The position numbers and the translations under genes are program-made. Positions 1 to 7,917 of a stretch of 64,000 nucleotides of DNA are shown here, in pieces. The DNA is taken from contig NZ_QICS01000012.1 in NCBI RefSeq assembly GCF_003201285.1, positions 1-64,000 on the forward strand. Direction: 5' to 3'. The stretch is from Lachnotalea glycerini (lineage in GTDB: Bacteria; Bacillota; Clostridia; Lachnospirales; Lachnospiraceae). The notes beneath the pieces are model-generated. The model was not told the origin of the DNA. It made no database searches and saw nothing but the letters and a program-made list of their open reading frames with translations. How positions within the stretch are numbered: position 1 is the first letter of the stretch; the number at the start of each line of letters is the position of its first letter.

Positions 1-33
1 TGCATTTTTAGATTTGGATACCATAAGTCTCAT
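1..33 (-). CDS. Start of an IS transposase (partial, IS1634-like)
   Basis: Only the first 11 codons lie in the window, running off the left edge. They read MRLMVSKSKNA, and AGGAGG sits at 42-47 (minus strand) 8 nt before the ATG. The N-terminus 'MRL-VSKSKNA' resembles what I recall of IS1634/IS4-type DDE transposases of Clostridia. The call is supported by context: a gene tail cut off just upstream (168-263) suggests an IS end lies in between. Eleven residues cannot prove the family. Confidence 0.4.
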   Translation of the reverse strand, partial: MRLMVSKSKNA

Positions 34-167
34 GTGTAACACCTCCTATATCCATATTATAACACAATACCCATAAAATACCCACTATTATTTTTAAAAT
101 TTGACAAAAAAATAAAGCAATAACAGGGCTTTTAGCGATTTTTTCTTTATGTAACTGTCAAACTCCC
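1..167 (-). mobile_element. End of an insertion sequence (5' end of the transposase side)
   Basis: This stretch holds the transposase start and about 130 nt of upstream non-coding DNA. The coding reading of a dehydrogenase tail begins abruptly at about 168, so the IS end is placed near 165-170. The terminal inverted repeat cannot be confirmed because the other end is outside the window. The exact boundary is inferred. Confidence 0.4.
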
Positions 168-263
168 GTATTTTTAGCTTCGGACGCATCAAACTTTGTA
201 AATGGACATGTGCTTTATGTAGACGGTGGTATTCTAGCTTATATTGGAAAACAGCCAAAATAA
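168..263 (+). pseudogene. 3' remnant of a short-chain dehydrogenase (gluconate 5-dehydrogenase-like)
   Basis: The frame ending in TAA at 261-263 reads VFLASDASNFVNGHVLYVDG followed by a GILAYIGKQPK tail. This is the classical C-terminus of SDR oxidoreductases ('FLAS..S.FVNG..L.VDGG'), and the GGILAYIGKQP ending recalls gluconate 5-dehydrogenase/KduD-type enzymes. Nothing SDR-like precedes position ~165, and there is no start codon or ribosome site, so this is a truncated tail. The adjacent IS end most likely caused the truncation. Confidence 0.65.
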
Positions 264-293
264 TTTTATTATAATATGGACACTATATTATCC

Positions 294-322
294 TTGACAT
301 GTGCATTATACTTTGCTATGAT
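294..322 (+). promoter_or_regulatory. Sigma-A promoter of the riboswitch/P-type ATPase transcript
   Basis: TTGACA at 294-299 and TATGAT at 317-322 are separated by exactly 17 nt. The riboswitch aptamer starts within about 10 nt of the -10 box, so transcription begins right at the aptamer. Confidence 0.8.
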
Positions 323-328
323 AGGAAC

Positions 329-470
329 ACAAAAGGGAGTAGCTAGTATCCTAAAGTGATATGTACGATGTCGTCAATACGATTGCGAAATGAAGTAATC
401 CGTATCGTAACTAAGTAGCAAGACTTTTGTTGTAACGTAAACGCGTGCAACATAAGTATTGCTACTTTTT
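329..470 (+). promoter_or_regulatory. yybP-ykoY (manganese) riboswitch with terminator platform
   Basis: The leader carries the class hallmarks: an AAAGGGAGTAGC 5' segment at 332-343, the GTCGTCAATACG element near 370-381, and a GTAAC segment near 407. The P1 arm AAAG...CTTT would close near 424-427. A terminator hairpin (415-470) overlaps the 3' side of the aptamer, so ligand-stabilised P1 would prevent terminator formation. The family senses Mn2+ and often controls Mn/Ca export ATPases, which is exactly the gene downstream. Recognition is from sequence memory; a covariance-model hit would settle it. Confidence 0.75.
415..470 (+). terminator. Riboswitch-controlled intrinsic terminator
   Basis: GTAGCAA (415-421) pairs with TTGCTAC (459-465). 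Inner ACTT/AAGT and TGTTG/CAACA pairs extend the stem, and a TTTTT tract follows at 466-470. The 5' arm overlaps the 3' end of the aptamer, giving an antitermination switch ahead of the ATPase gene at 503. Confidence 0.7.
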
Positions 471-502
471 GTTGCAGACACAACGAATTAAGGAGGTCAT
501 TC

Positions 503-3133
503 ATGAGTGATATATACTTAAAGGAAAAACAAGAAGTATTAAGAGCACTAGGCAAGGGTGAGATAGGTTTAACAACACAAGAGGCTAAACATATACAGAA
601 GGAAAAAGGTTACAATGAACTAATTGAGAAAAAGAAAAAGTCCGTCTTATGTATATTTCTCGAACAATTTAAAGATTTTTTAGTACTGATATTAATTGCA
701 GCTTCTGTTATTTCAGCAATATTAGGAGACATAGAAAGTGCAATTGTAATTGGCGTTGTAATTACTATAAATGCGATACTCGGAACAATACAACACCAAA
801 AGGCTGAAAAGTCTTTGAATAGCTTAAAGCAGTTATCAGCACCAAACGCCAAAATACTACGAGATGGAGAAACTAAAATTATTCCGTCAAGAGAAGTAAC
901 GGTGGGGGATATCGTTTATTTGGAGGCTGGAGATTTTATCTGTGCAGATGGTAGAATTATAGATAATGCAAGTCTAAAGGTTAATGAAAGCGCTTTGACG
1001 GGTGAAAGTCTTGCAGTGGATAAGCAAGACATTGAAATTACTAAGGAATCACCACTGGGAGATAGAATTAACATGGTCTATTCCGGAAGCTTTGTGACTT
1101 ATGGAAGAGCAAAATTTATTGTAACTGAAATTGGGATGGATACCGAAGTGGGAAAGATAGCAACACTTTTAAAGAACACAGCAGAGCGTAAGACACCACT
1201 ACAAGTGAATCTTGATCAATTTGGTAAAAAACTGTCTATCGTAATTCTTTTAATTTGTGTTTTTTTATTTGCCATAAGTGTTTGGAAAGGTGAAGCAGTT
1301 ATCAAGGCATTCATGTTTGCGGTAGCCTTGGCGGTGGCAGCAATTCCAGAAGCATTAAGCTCTATTGTTACCATTGTGCTTGCCTTTGGTACGCAAAAGA
1401 TGGCCAAGGAGCATGCGATTATCCGACAGTTACAGGCAGTAGAAGGTCTTGGGAGTGTTTCAGTGGTTTGTTCTGACAAAACAGGTACGTTAACCCAAAA
1501 TAAAATGACGGTTATTAATTTATTTGTAAGTGAAATAAATGAGAATGTAAAAAATTTGACCTTTGATTTACCATTAGAAAGAAAGCTTCTGGCTTATAGC
1601 CTGCTATGTAATGATGCCAGTCACATTGATGGAGTTAAGATCGGAGACCCTACTGAGGTTGCTTTGGTAGATTTAGCTGAAAGAGGAAATAATCAAGGTA
1701 AAATGGAATTGGGAACTGTAACTCAAATTAGAGAAAAGTATCCAAGAATTTATGAGATTCCTTTTGATTCGGACCGAAAATTGATGTCAACGGTACATCA
1801 GATAGAGAATAAAATAATCGTAATTACAAAAGGTGCAGTGGATGTAATACTTGAAAAAGCAAGTCAAATCGAATTTGATGATGGCGTTAGAGAGATCACC
1901 AAAAAGGATAAAGAAAATATATTGAAAACAAACCTGTCCTATTCTACAGATGGGTTGCGCGTTCTTGGTTTTGCTTATCAGGAGATAGTAAAAGAAGAGA
2001 TATATAATATCACAGAGGATAACATGACTTTCTTAGGAATGATTTCTATGATGGATCCACCAAGAGAGGAATCAAAGGCAGCAGTGGAAGAATGTAAGAT
2101 GGCAGGTATTCGTCCCATTATGATTACTGGCGACCACAAAATAACAGCAGCGGCCATTGCAAAGCAAATCGGTATTTTGGGTGACAAAGACAAAGCAGTA
2201 GAAGGTGCAGAAATTGATGGTCTTTCAGATCAGGATTTAATTGATTATGTAGAAAATGTATCAGTGTATGCAAGAGTTTCGCCGGAACATAAGATAAGAA
2301 TTGTAAAAGCATGGCAGGATAAAGGTAATATTGTGGCTATGACTGGAGATGGTGTAAATGATGCTCCTGCACTCAAGCAGGCAGATATTGGTGTTGCAAT
2401 GGGAATTACAGGAACAGAGGTAGCCAAGGATGCTGCCAGTATGGTGCTGACAGATGATAATTTTGCTACTATAGTTAAAGCTGTTGAAAATGGGAGAAAC
2501 GTGTACCAAAATATTAAGAAGTCGATTCAATTTTTATTGTCAGGTAATACAGCTGGTATTATAGCAGTTATTTATGCCTCTATAGCTGGGCTTGCCGTGC
2601 CATTTGCACCCGTTCACTTATTATTTATTAATTTATTAACCGATAGTTTGCCTGCAATTGCGCTTGGACTTGATCCGCATTCTTTAGGGGTTATGAAAGA
2701 AAAGCCAAGAGATAAGGATGAATCAATATTAACCAAGGATTTTTTGATGGGAATATTGGTAGAAGGATTCGTAATTGCAATCATGACAATGAGTGCTTAT
2801 TATGTAGGATTAGAAAACTCAGGAGAAGCAGCAGCTAGTACAATGGCCTTTGCTACTTTGTGCTTATCCAGATTGGTACACGGTTTCAACAGTAAGTCAC
2901 AAAAAGCTATTATATTTACAAAAGAGATTGTAAATAATAAGTATTTATTTGGTGCTTTTTTTGTAGGATTTATATTGTTAAATACGGTACTTCTTGTACC
3001 TGAGCTAAGTGGTATTTTTGAAGTGACAGCTTTAAGTTCAGAGCTATTGTTTACCATATACGTACTTGCATTGGCAAATTTGTTTGTAATTCAGGTTTTA
3101 AAGTGGGTACAAAATAAAATAAAAGCTATGTAG
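503..3133 (+). CDS. Calcium/manganese-type P-type ATPase
   Basis: This is an 876-residue P2-type cation-transporting ATPase of the plasma membrane. It has an N-terminal cation-ATPase domain, the actuator loop TGES at residues 166-169, the phosphorylated aspartate D325 in SDKTGTLT, and the hinge TGDGVNDAP at 614-622. The M4 motif is AAIPEAL, as in SERCA-like pumps with a changed ion site, and about ten membrane helices are present. The Mn2+-sensing leader argues for Mn2+ or Ca2+ efflux, as with streptococcal and lactococcal homologues controlled by the same riboswitch class. AAGGAGG precedes the ATG. Ion specificity is inferred from the leader, not from the ion-site residues. A terminator follows at 3161. 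Confidence 0.9.
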   Translation: MSDIYLKEKQEVLRALGKGEIGLTTQEAKHIQKEKGYNELIEKKKKSVLCIFLEQFKDFLVLILIAASVISAILGDIESAIVIGVVITINAILGTIQHQKAEKSLNSLKQLSAPNAKILRDGETKIIPSREVTVGDIVYLEAGDFICADGRIIDNASLKVNESALTGESLAVDKQDIEITKESPLGDRINMVYSGSFVTYGRAKFIVTEIGMDTEVGKIATLLKNTAERKTPLQVNLDQFGKKLSIVILLICVFLFAISVWKGEAVIKAFMFAVALAVAAIPEALSSIVTIVLAFGTQKMAKEHAIIRQLQAVEGLGSVSVVCSDKTGTLTQNKMTVINLFVSEINENVKNLTFDLPLERKLLAYSLLCNDASHIDGVKIGDPTEVALVDLAERGNNQGKMELGTVTQIREKYPRIYEIPFDSDRKLMSTVHQIENKIIVITKGAVDVILEKASQIEFDDGVREITKKDKENILKTNLSYSTDGLRVLGFAYQEIVKEEIYNITEDNMTFLGMISMMDPPREESKAAVEECKMAGIRPIMITGDHKITAAAIAKQIGILGDKDKAVEGAEIDGLSDQDLIDYVENVSVYARVSPEHKIRIVKAWQDKGNIVAMTGDGVNDAPALKQADIGVAMGITGTEVAKDAASMVLTDDNFATIVKAVENGRNVYQNIKKSIQFLLSGNTAGIIAVIYASIAGLAVPFAPVHLLFINLLTDSLPAIALGLDPHSLGVMKEKPRDKDESILTKDFLMGILVEGFVIAIMTMSAYYVGLENSGEAAASTMAFATLCLSRLVHGFNSKSQKAIIFTKEIVNNKYLFGAFFVGFILLNTVLLVPELSGIFEVTALSSELLFTIYVLALANLFVIQVLKWVQNKIKAM

Positions 3134-3160
3134 TAAAAGTAAGGATAATAGTTATAATAT

Positions 3161-3200
3161 AAGATCATTCAATTAGTTTTTTAAATTGAGTGGTCTTTTT
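3161..3200 (+). terminator. Intrinsic terminator after the P-type ATPase
   Basis: AAGATCATTCAAT (3161-3173) pairs with ATTGAGTGGTCTT (3185-3197) through G-U-tolerant complementarity, followed by a T-rich run. Confidence 0.75.
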
Positions 3201-3358
3201 AATTATATTGAAAAATATTTATTATTTTGTTTAAAAGTCTGTTTTGATTTATGTGAGTTTTATTTGTTGAGTAAAATATAAAAAAATTATAGTTGGAATG
3301 TTTAATGGAAATAATTACCTTGTTAAGCGAAATAGAAACAAGTATAATGAAAGTGAAA

Positions 3359-3522
3359 CGAAAATTTTCGAAAGTTTTTGAGATAGAAAATAAAAATGGC
3401 GGTAAAAAAAGAAAATGAAAGGAGAGACACAGTTTAACTTGATGTAATATTGTAACAAATGCATAAAAATAAAAAAAAATTTTTCTGTATTATACAAAAA
3501 TGTAAAGTAGCGAAAGTTTTCG
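3359..3522 (+). promoter_or_regulatory. Repeated CGAAAnTTTTCG operators upstream of the DeoR gene
   Basis: Near-identical 12-bp palindromic elements occur at 3359-3370 (CGAAAATTTTCG) and 3511-3522 (CGAAAGTTTTCG). The second touches the -35 box at 3524. Further GAAA/CGAAA half-repeats lie at 3533-3567, around the -10. CGAAA-type direct repeats are typical of DeoR-family sugar regulators, so autoregulation by the next gene is inferred. The rest of the 380-nt gap (3201-3510) shows no gene. Confidence 0.55.
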
Positions 3523-3523
3523 A

Positions 3524-3552
3524 TTGACATATGAAAGAAAACGATATACAAT
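3524..3552 (+). promoter_or_regulatory. Promoter of the DeoR-DhaKL-PfkB-aldolase-ABC operon
   Basis: TTGACA (3524-3529), a 17-nt spacer and TACAAT (3547-3552) precede the regulator's ATG at 3580. The CGAAAGTTTTCG operator candidate abuts the -35. Confidence 0.75.
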
Positions 3553-3579
3553 GAAAGCACAAACGAAAGGCGTAAAAAT

Positions 3580-4353
3580 ATGTTAACAGTGGAAAGAAAA
3601 AATATAATTTTACAAATGGTAGATGATAAATCTACGGTATCAGTTCCTGAACTTGCCAAAGTGTTGGAAGTTTCGGAGGTTACTGTACGTAAAATGCTAA
3701 ATGATCTGGATCATCAGGGACTTTTAAGAAGAACCAGAGGAGGAGCAGTTAGCTTGCAAATGGCAGTAAGAGAACTAGACGAAAAGGAAAAGGAAAAAAC
3801 CAACATTAAAGAAAAGAGAGCCATTGTCAAAAAAGCTTATGCCATGATTGATGATTCTGACACGATATTTCTTGATGCAGGCTCCACTACGCTTGAACTT
3901 GTAAAATTGATCCGTAATGGTAATAAAAGAGATATTACCGTAGTTACGAATGCATTGAATATAGCTTATGAATTAGTATCAAGCTATGATATAGAGGTTG
4001 TTGTGATTGGTGGCCTATTGAGACATAAAATAATGTCTTGCGTTGGAGGAATAACAGAAAGCGCATTGTCCAGTATGTATTTTGATAAGGTGTTTCTGGG
4101 AGCCAATAGCTTAAGTCTGGAATTAGGGGTAACAACTCCTAATTTATACGAAGCCCAAGTAAAACAAAGTATGTTAAAGTCTGCAAAAAAGGCGATATTA
4201 ATATGTGATTCGTCTAAGTTTGGAATCACAACAATGGCAAAGATTTGTTCTTTGGATTCTTTTGATGCGGTGATAACAGATTCACATTTAAGTAAAGAAG
4301 AACAACGAAAAATTAAAGATGCGGGTATTAACTTAGTAATAGCAGATGAGTAA
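3580..4353 (+). CDS. DeoR-family transcriptional regulator
   Basis: This 257-residue repressor has an N-terminal HTH of DeoR type (residues ~5-57, with VPELAKVLEVSEVTVRKML) and the RRTRGGAV signature after the helix-turn-helix. The C-terminal DeoRC effector domain carries the sugar-phosphate isomerase-like DAGSTT motif near residue 100. Members of the family usually sense a phosphorylated sugar. It is the first gene of a nine-gene operon with an ABC sugar importer and two kinases, and probably represses it through the CGAAA repeats upstream. The inducer is unknown. Confidence 0.85.
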   Translation: MLTVERKNIILQMVDDKSTVSVPELAKVLEVSEVTVRKMLNDLDHQGLLRRTRGGAVSLQMAVRELDEKEKEKTNIKEKRAIVKKAYAMIDDSDTIFLDAGSTTLELVKLIRNGNKRDITVVTNALNIAYELVSSYDIEVVVIGGLLRHKIMSCVGGITESALSSMYFDKVFLGANSLSLELGVTTPNLYEAQVKQSMLKSAKKAILICDSSKFGITTMAKICSLDSFDAVITDSHLSKEEQRKIKDAGINLVIADE

Positions 4354-4371
4354 AGAAAGAGGTAAAGCAGA

Positions 4372-5376
4372 TTGAATAAGTTAATTAATCATCCAGATGA
4401 CATGGTAAAAGAAATGCTTGAAGGATATCTATCTATTTATCCAAATCAATTTGAGAGAGTTCCAAATACGATAGGACTTATGAAGAAAAATAAATCAGAG
4501 CAAGTGTCCATTGTAGTAGGTGGAGGAGCTGGTAATGAGCCATGGATTATGGGATATGTAGGGGAAGGATTAGCTACAGGTGCAGCACTTGGTAATGTTT
4601 ATACAGCACCTCCGTCAAGGGCGATTTTAAATGTAACACATGCAGTCACCAATAGTAAAGGTGTGTTATACATATGTACAAATCATATGGGTGATGTATT
4701 GAACTTTGAATTGGTTAGAGAATTAGCAGAGCTTGATGGAATAGAATCAAGGTGTGTATTTGTCACAGATGATATAAGCACAGCTAGTTTAGAACAAAAG
4801 GCTGAAAGACGTGGTGTAGCAGGAATTGCTTTGGTGGTTAAGGTAGCAGGAGCAGCATGTGATTTTGGATTATCGCTTGAGGAAGTAGTTAGGATTGCCA
4901 ATAAAGCAAAAGAAAATACCAATACGTTTAGTGTTACAACATCAGCAGGTTATATGCCAGGATCAGGAAGAGCTATGTTTGAAATGCCGGAAGGAGAAAT
5001 TGAATATGGTATGGGTTTTAATGGTGAACCTGGAATACTTCACACAAAATTAGGTTCAGCAGATGAAATTGCAGAAACTCTAATGAAATATTTATTAAAT
5101 GATATGAAGCTAACTAAGACGGATGAGATTGCTGTCATGATTAATGGATTTGGATTTACGAGCCTGCTAGAGTTATGTATTATAGGCAGAAAAGTAAAAC
5201 AGATTATTAATACGAATAAAATTCAGACGCATGATATTTTTATTGATCAGCTATTTTGCCCTCAAGGAACAGGCGGTTTATCAATTACGATTATGAAGCT
5301 TGATTCTGAGCTTAAAAAATATTATGATGCACCGGCTTATTCACCTTTTTTTAATAAGATAGCGATAGGAGAATGA
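4372..5376 (+). CDS. DhaK-like kinase subunit with both catalytic His replaced by Asn
   Basis: This is a 334-residue DhaK-fold protein starting at TTG (AGAGG upstream). The family holds dihydroxyacetone as a covalent hemiaminal on His218 (E. coli numbering), with His56 and Asp109 as catalytic partners. Here the fold motifs are clear: VVGGGAGNEP, NHMGDVLNF, RRGVAG and GFNGEPG. However, the His56 position is N55 and the His218 position is N217, while the Asp is kept (D108). A DhaL-like subunit follows immediately, but there is no PTS DhaM partner. In this operon with a PfkB kinase and a class II aldolase it probably phosphorylates another ketose or polyol, by a chemistry without the His-hemiaminal. 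Substrate unknown. Confidence 0.8.
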   Translation: MNKLINHPDDMVKEMLEGYLSIYPNQFERVPNTIGLMKKNKSEQVSIVVGGGAGNEPWIMGYVGEGLATGAALGNVYTAPPSRAILNVTHAVTNSKGVLYICTNHMGDVLNFELVRELAELDGIESRCVFVTDDISTASLEQKAERRGVAGIALVVKVAGAACDFGLSLEEVVRIANKAKENTNTFSVTTSAGYMPGSGRAMFEMPEGEIEYGMGFNGEPGILHTKLGSADEIAETLMKYLLNDMKLTKTDEIAVMINGFGFTSLLELCIIGRKVKQIINTNKIQTHDIFIDQLFCPQGTGGLSITIMKLDSELKKYYDAPAYSPFFNKIAIGE

Positions 5377-5377
5377 A

Positions 5378-6025
5378 ATGAAAAATTCAATGAATGCTGA
5401 ACAATTGAAAAATATGTTTTTATCTGTTGCGCAAAAAATTGTTGATAGTGAGGATTTTCTTACAGAAATTGATATTAAGATAGGTGATGGAGACCATGGT
5501 ATAGGAATGTCTGTAGGCTTTAGGAATGTTTTGAAAGAGCTTCCCAAATGTCAGTTTACTGGAGCAGAGGATGTATTTAAAATGGTTGGTACGATACTAC
5601 TGGATACGATGGGTGGAGCATCTGGTGTTTTGTTTGGAACTATGTTCATTAGCGGAATTATCAAACGGCCTGTTAGTGAAGAAATGAAGCTTTCGGATTT
5701 TGCGGAGGTATTTCGTAAATCTTTGAATGCACTACAACAAAGAGGAAAAGCACACATTGGAGATAAGACTATGATTGATGCCTTTGAGCCGGCCGTAATT
5801 GGCTTAGAAGAAAGTGTATGTAATGGTTTATCGTTAGTAGATGGGCTAAATGTGGCGGCTATAAAGGCAAAAGAAGGAATGGAATATACGAAACAGGTTG
5901 TTGCAAAATTTGGAAGAGCTAAATCTTACGGTGAAAAAGCCATAGGGCTGCAGGATGCAGGAGCAACTTCAGTATGGATTATTTTCCAGGAAATAGCAGA
6001 TTGGTCGACTGGCAACCTTTCATAA
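5378..6025 (+). CDS. DhaL-like nucleotide-binding kinase subunit
   Basis: This 215-residue DhaL-domain protein starts 1 nt after the DhaK-like gene, so the two are translationally coupled. The Mg-ADP/ATP-binding aspartates are present in EIDIKIGDGDHG (D32, D37, D39). The Gly-rich loop TMGGASG and the later GDKTMIDAFEPA segment are also typical. DhaL delivers phosphate from bound nucleotide to the substrate held by DhaK. With no DhaM nearby, direct use of ATP is likely, as in the LerK-type two-subunit kinases. It therefore retains its catalytic machinery while its partner has a changed substrate site. Confidence 0.85.
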   Translation: MKNSMNAEQLKNMFLSVAQKIVDSEDFLTEIDIKIGDGDHGIGMSVGFRNVLKELPKCQFTGAEDVFKMVGTILLDTMGGASGVLFGTMFISGIIKRPVSEEMKLSDFAEVFRKSLNALQQRGKAHIGDKTMIDAFEPAVIGLEESVCNGLSLVDGLNVAAIKAKEGMEYTKQVVAKFGRAKSYGEKAIGLQDAGATSVWIIFQEIADWSTGNLS

Positions 6026-6073
6026 GGATAGAGACGAAAGAGGAAGAGACATAAAGAATAGGAGGTGCAAAGT

Positions 6074-7003
6074 ATGGTAACAACCTTAACACTTAATCCG
6101 TGTATTGATAAAACCATTACTTTTGATAATTTTAGTTATGGTGGTACAAATAAAGTATTATCAGTGAGATCTGATGTTTCAGGCAAAGGGGTGAATGTTA
6201 GTATTGCACTGCACCAATTAGGTGAAGAAACCATTTGTATTGGATTTAATTATTCAGATGGAGGCGAGACGGTTGCAAAATCCTTAAATCGCCAAGGAAT
6301 TTTGTACGATTTTGTTGAGGTAGAGGGAGAGCTTAGGACAAATATTAAAGCATTCGATCAGATTAGCAGGGTGATGACAGAATTTAATGAAAGTGGACGT
6401 CTTGTGAATGAAGAAGCAATTGTAAAACTTTATGAAAAAGTAGAAAGTTATTTGGATAAAACGTCAATACTTGTATTAAATGGTAGTGTACCCGCTGGCG
6501 TACCAAATGATATATACAAAAATATAATTGAAATGGCCAACAAAAGAGGAATTAAAACAATTTTAGATGCAGCGGATGAACTCTTAGTGGAAGGAATTAA
6601 GGCAAAACCCTATGTGATTAAGCCAAATAAGGATGAATTTGAGTCCGCATTTCATAAGAAGATTAATACAAAAGAAGATGTAATACATATAGCAAGAGAT
6701 ATTATTAATCAGGGTGTTTCTTATGTGTGTGTTTCAATGGGAAAGGCTGGCGCGATTTTGGTTACTAAGGATCAAGCGTATTTAGCACCACCGCTTAAGC
6801 TTGATATAAAAGGGGTACAAGGCGCGGGAGATTCATTGGTAGCTGGAATATGTTTGGCTATAGACAAGGGTCTAAGTGATGCAGAAATGCTTAAATATGG
6901 GGTTACAGTAGCAAGTGGTTCATTACTTCATGAAGGTACACGCCTTTGTGAAAAGAAAGATTTTGATGATATCTATCAGCAGATTGTAATTGAAAAACTA
7001 TAA
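6074..7003 (+). CDS. PfkB-family phosphosugar kinase (1-phosphofructokinase/tagatose-6-P kinase type)
   Basis: This ribokinase-fold enzyme of about 309 residues is of the FruK/LacC branch. It has the N-terminal TLTLNPCIDKTI signature, SGKGVNVS near residue 37, NGSVPAGVP mid-protein and the catalytic GAGDSLVAG near the C-terminus. ATG at 6074 is chosen over the in-frame GTG at 6065 because AGGAGG at 6060-6065 lies 8 nt before it. FruK/LacC enzymes make ketohexose bisphosphates that the next gene's aldolase can cleave. It therefore probably adds the second phosphate in this pathway. Confidence 0.85.
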   Translation: MVTTLTLNPCIDKTITFDNFSYGGTNKVLSVRSDVSGKGVNVSIALHQLGEETICIGFNYSDGGETVAKSLNRQGILYDFVEVEGELRTNIKAFDQISRVMTEFNESGRLVNEEAIVKLYEKVESYLDKTSILVLNGSVPAGVPNDIYKNIIEMANKRGIKTILDAADELLVEGIKAKPYVIKPNKDEFESAFHKKINTKEDVIHIARDIINQGVSYVCVSMGKAGAILVTKDQAYLAPPLKLDIKGVQGAGDSLVAGICLAIDKGLSDAEMLKYGVTVASGSLLHEGTRLCEKKDFDDIYQQIVIEKL

Positions 7004-7023
7004 GAAAGATAGGGTGTAAAAAA

Positions 7024-7878
7024 ATGCCATTAGTTAGTACGAAAGAAATGTTATTAAAGGCTTCGAAAGGCAATTACGCGGTTGCAGCATTTAATGTGGA
7101 AAATATGGAAATGGTACAAGCAGTTATTGAAGCGGCAGAGGAGCTGAATGCTCCGGTTATTTTACAGACAACACCATCAACGGTCAAATATGGTGGGATT
7201 ACTATGTACAGGTCGATGGTAAATGCGATAGCACAAGTAGCCAGAGTGCCGGTAGCAATGCATCTGGATCATGGAGACAGTCCCCAATTATGCAAAGAGG
7301 CGATCGAAGGGAAATATACTTCTGTAATGATAGATGGCTCAAAGCTTTCCTTTGAAGAGAATATACAGGTAAGTAAATTGGTTGTGGAAATGGCAAAAGA
7401 CTTATCAATTTCTATCGAGGCAGAATTGGGAACAGTAGGTGGAAAAGAAGATGGTCATATAGTTACTGAGAAAGAAGCATTATATACAAATCCTGCTCAA
7501 GCAAGAGAATTTGTTGAAAAGACTAATGTGAATTCTCTTGCGATTGCAATTGGTACAGCTCATGGTTTTTATAAGGGAGAGCCAAAGATTGATTTTGAAA
7601 GATTAAGCGAAATTAAAGAGATAGTAGAAATTCCACTCGTTTTGCATGGAGCATCCGGTTTACCTGATACAACAGTAATAAAGGCAATCGAACTTGGGAT
7701 TTGTAAGGTTAATTTTGCAACTGAATTAAGAGCTGCCTACACCAAAGGAGTAAGGAAAATTTTAGATAGTGATGTAGATGTATTTGACCCTAAAAAATAT
7801 GGTACAGCCGGACGAACTGAAGTAAAAGAATTAGTGAAACATAAAATTACTATTTGTAAATCAGTTGGGAAGGCTTAA
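7024..7878 (+). CDS. Class II (zinc) ketose-bisphosphate aldolase
   Basis: This 284-residue FbaA/GatY/KbaY-family aldolase splits a ketose 1,6-bisphosphate into DHAP and an aldehyde. It shows MHLDHGDS (catalytic Asp and a zinc His), IEAELGTVGG, IGTAHGFYKGEP and VLHGASGL (zinc His residues), and the phosphate-binding KVNFATELR. The NFATE segment looks closer to tagatose-bisphosphate aldolases (NVATE) than to glycolytic Fba, but this is weak. It follows the PfkB gene by 20 nt. Confidence 0.85.
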   Translation: MPLVSTKEMLLKASKGNYAVAAFNVENMEMVQAVIEAAEELNAPVILQTTPSTVKYGGITMYRSMVNAIAQVARVPVAMHLDHGDSPQLCKEAIEGKYTSVMIDGSKLSFEENIQVSKLVVEMAKDLSISIEAELGTVGGKEDGHIVTEKEALYTNPAQAREFVEKTNVNSLAIAIGTAHGFYKGEPKIDFERLSEIKEIVEIPLVLHGASGLPDTTVIKAIELGICKVNFATELRAAYTKGVRKILDSDVDVFDPKKYGTAGRTEVKELVKHKITICKSVGKA

Positions 7879-7917
7879 TCATAAAATAAAAAATAATGTA
7901 TTCCGGGAGGAAAAGAA

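Noticed and set aside
343-555. Minus-strand frame across the riboswitch
   Set aside because: It covers the structured riboswitch and the start of the ATPase gene, so it is an artefact of the leader sequence.
3315-3659. 114-codon minus-strand frame upstream of the DeoR gene
   Set aside because: It crosses the promoter, the operators and the DeoR start, has low-complexity Phe/Leu composition from A-rich DNA and no ribosome site.
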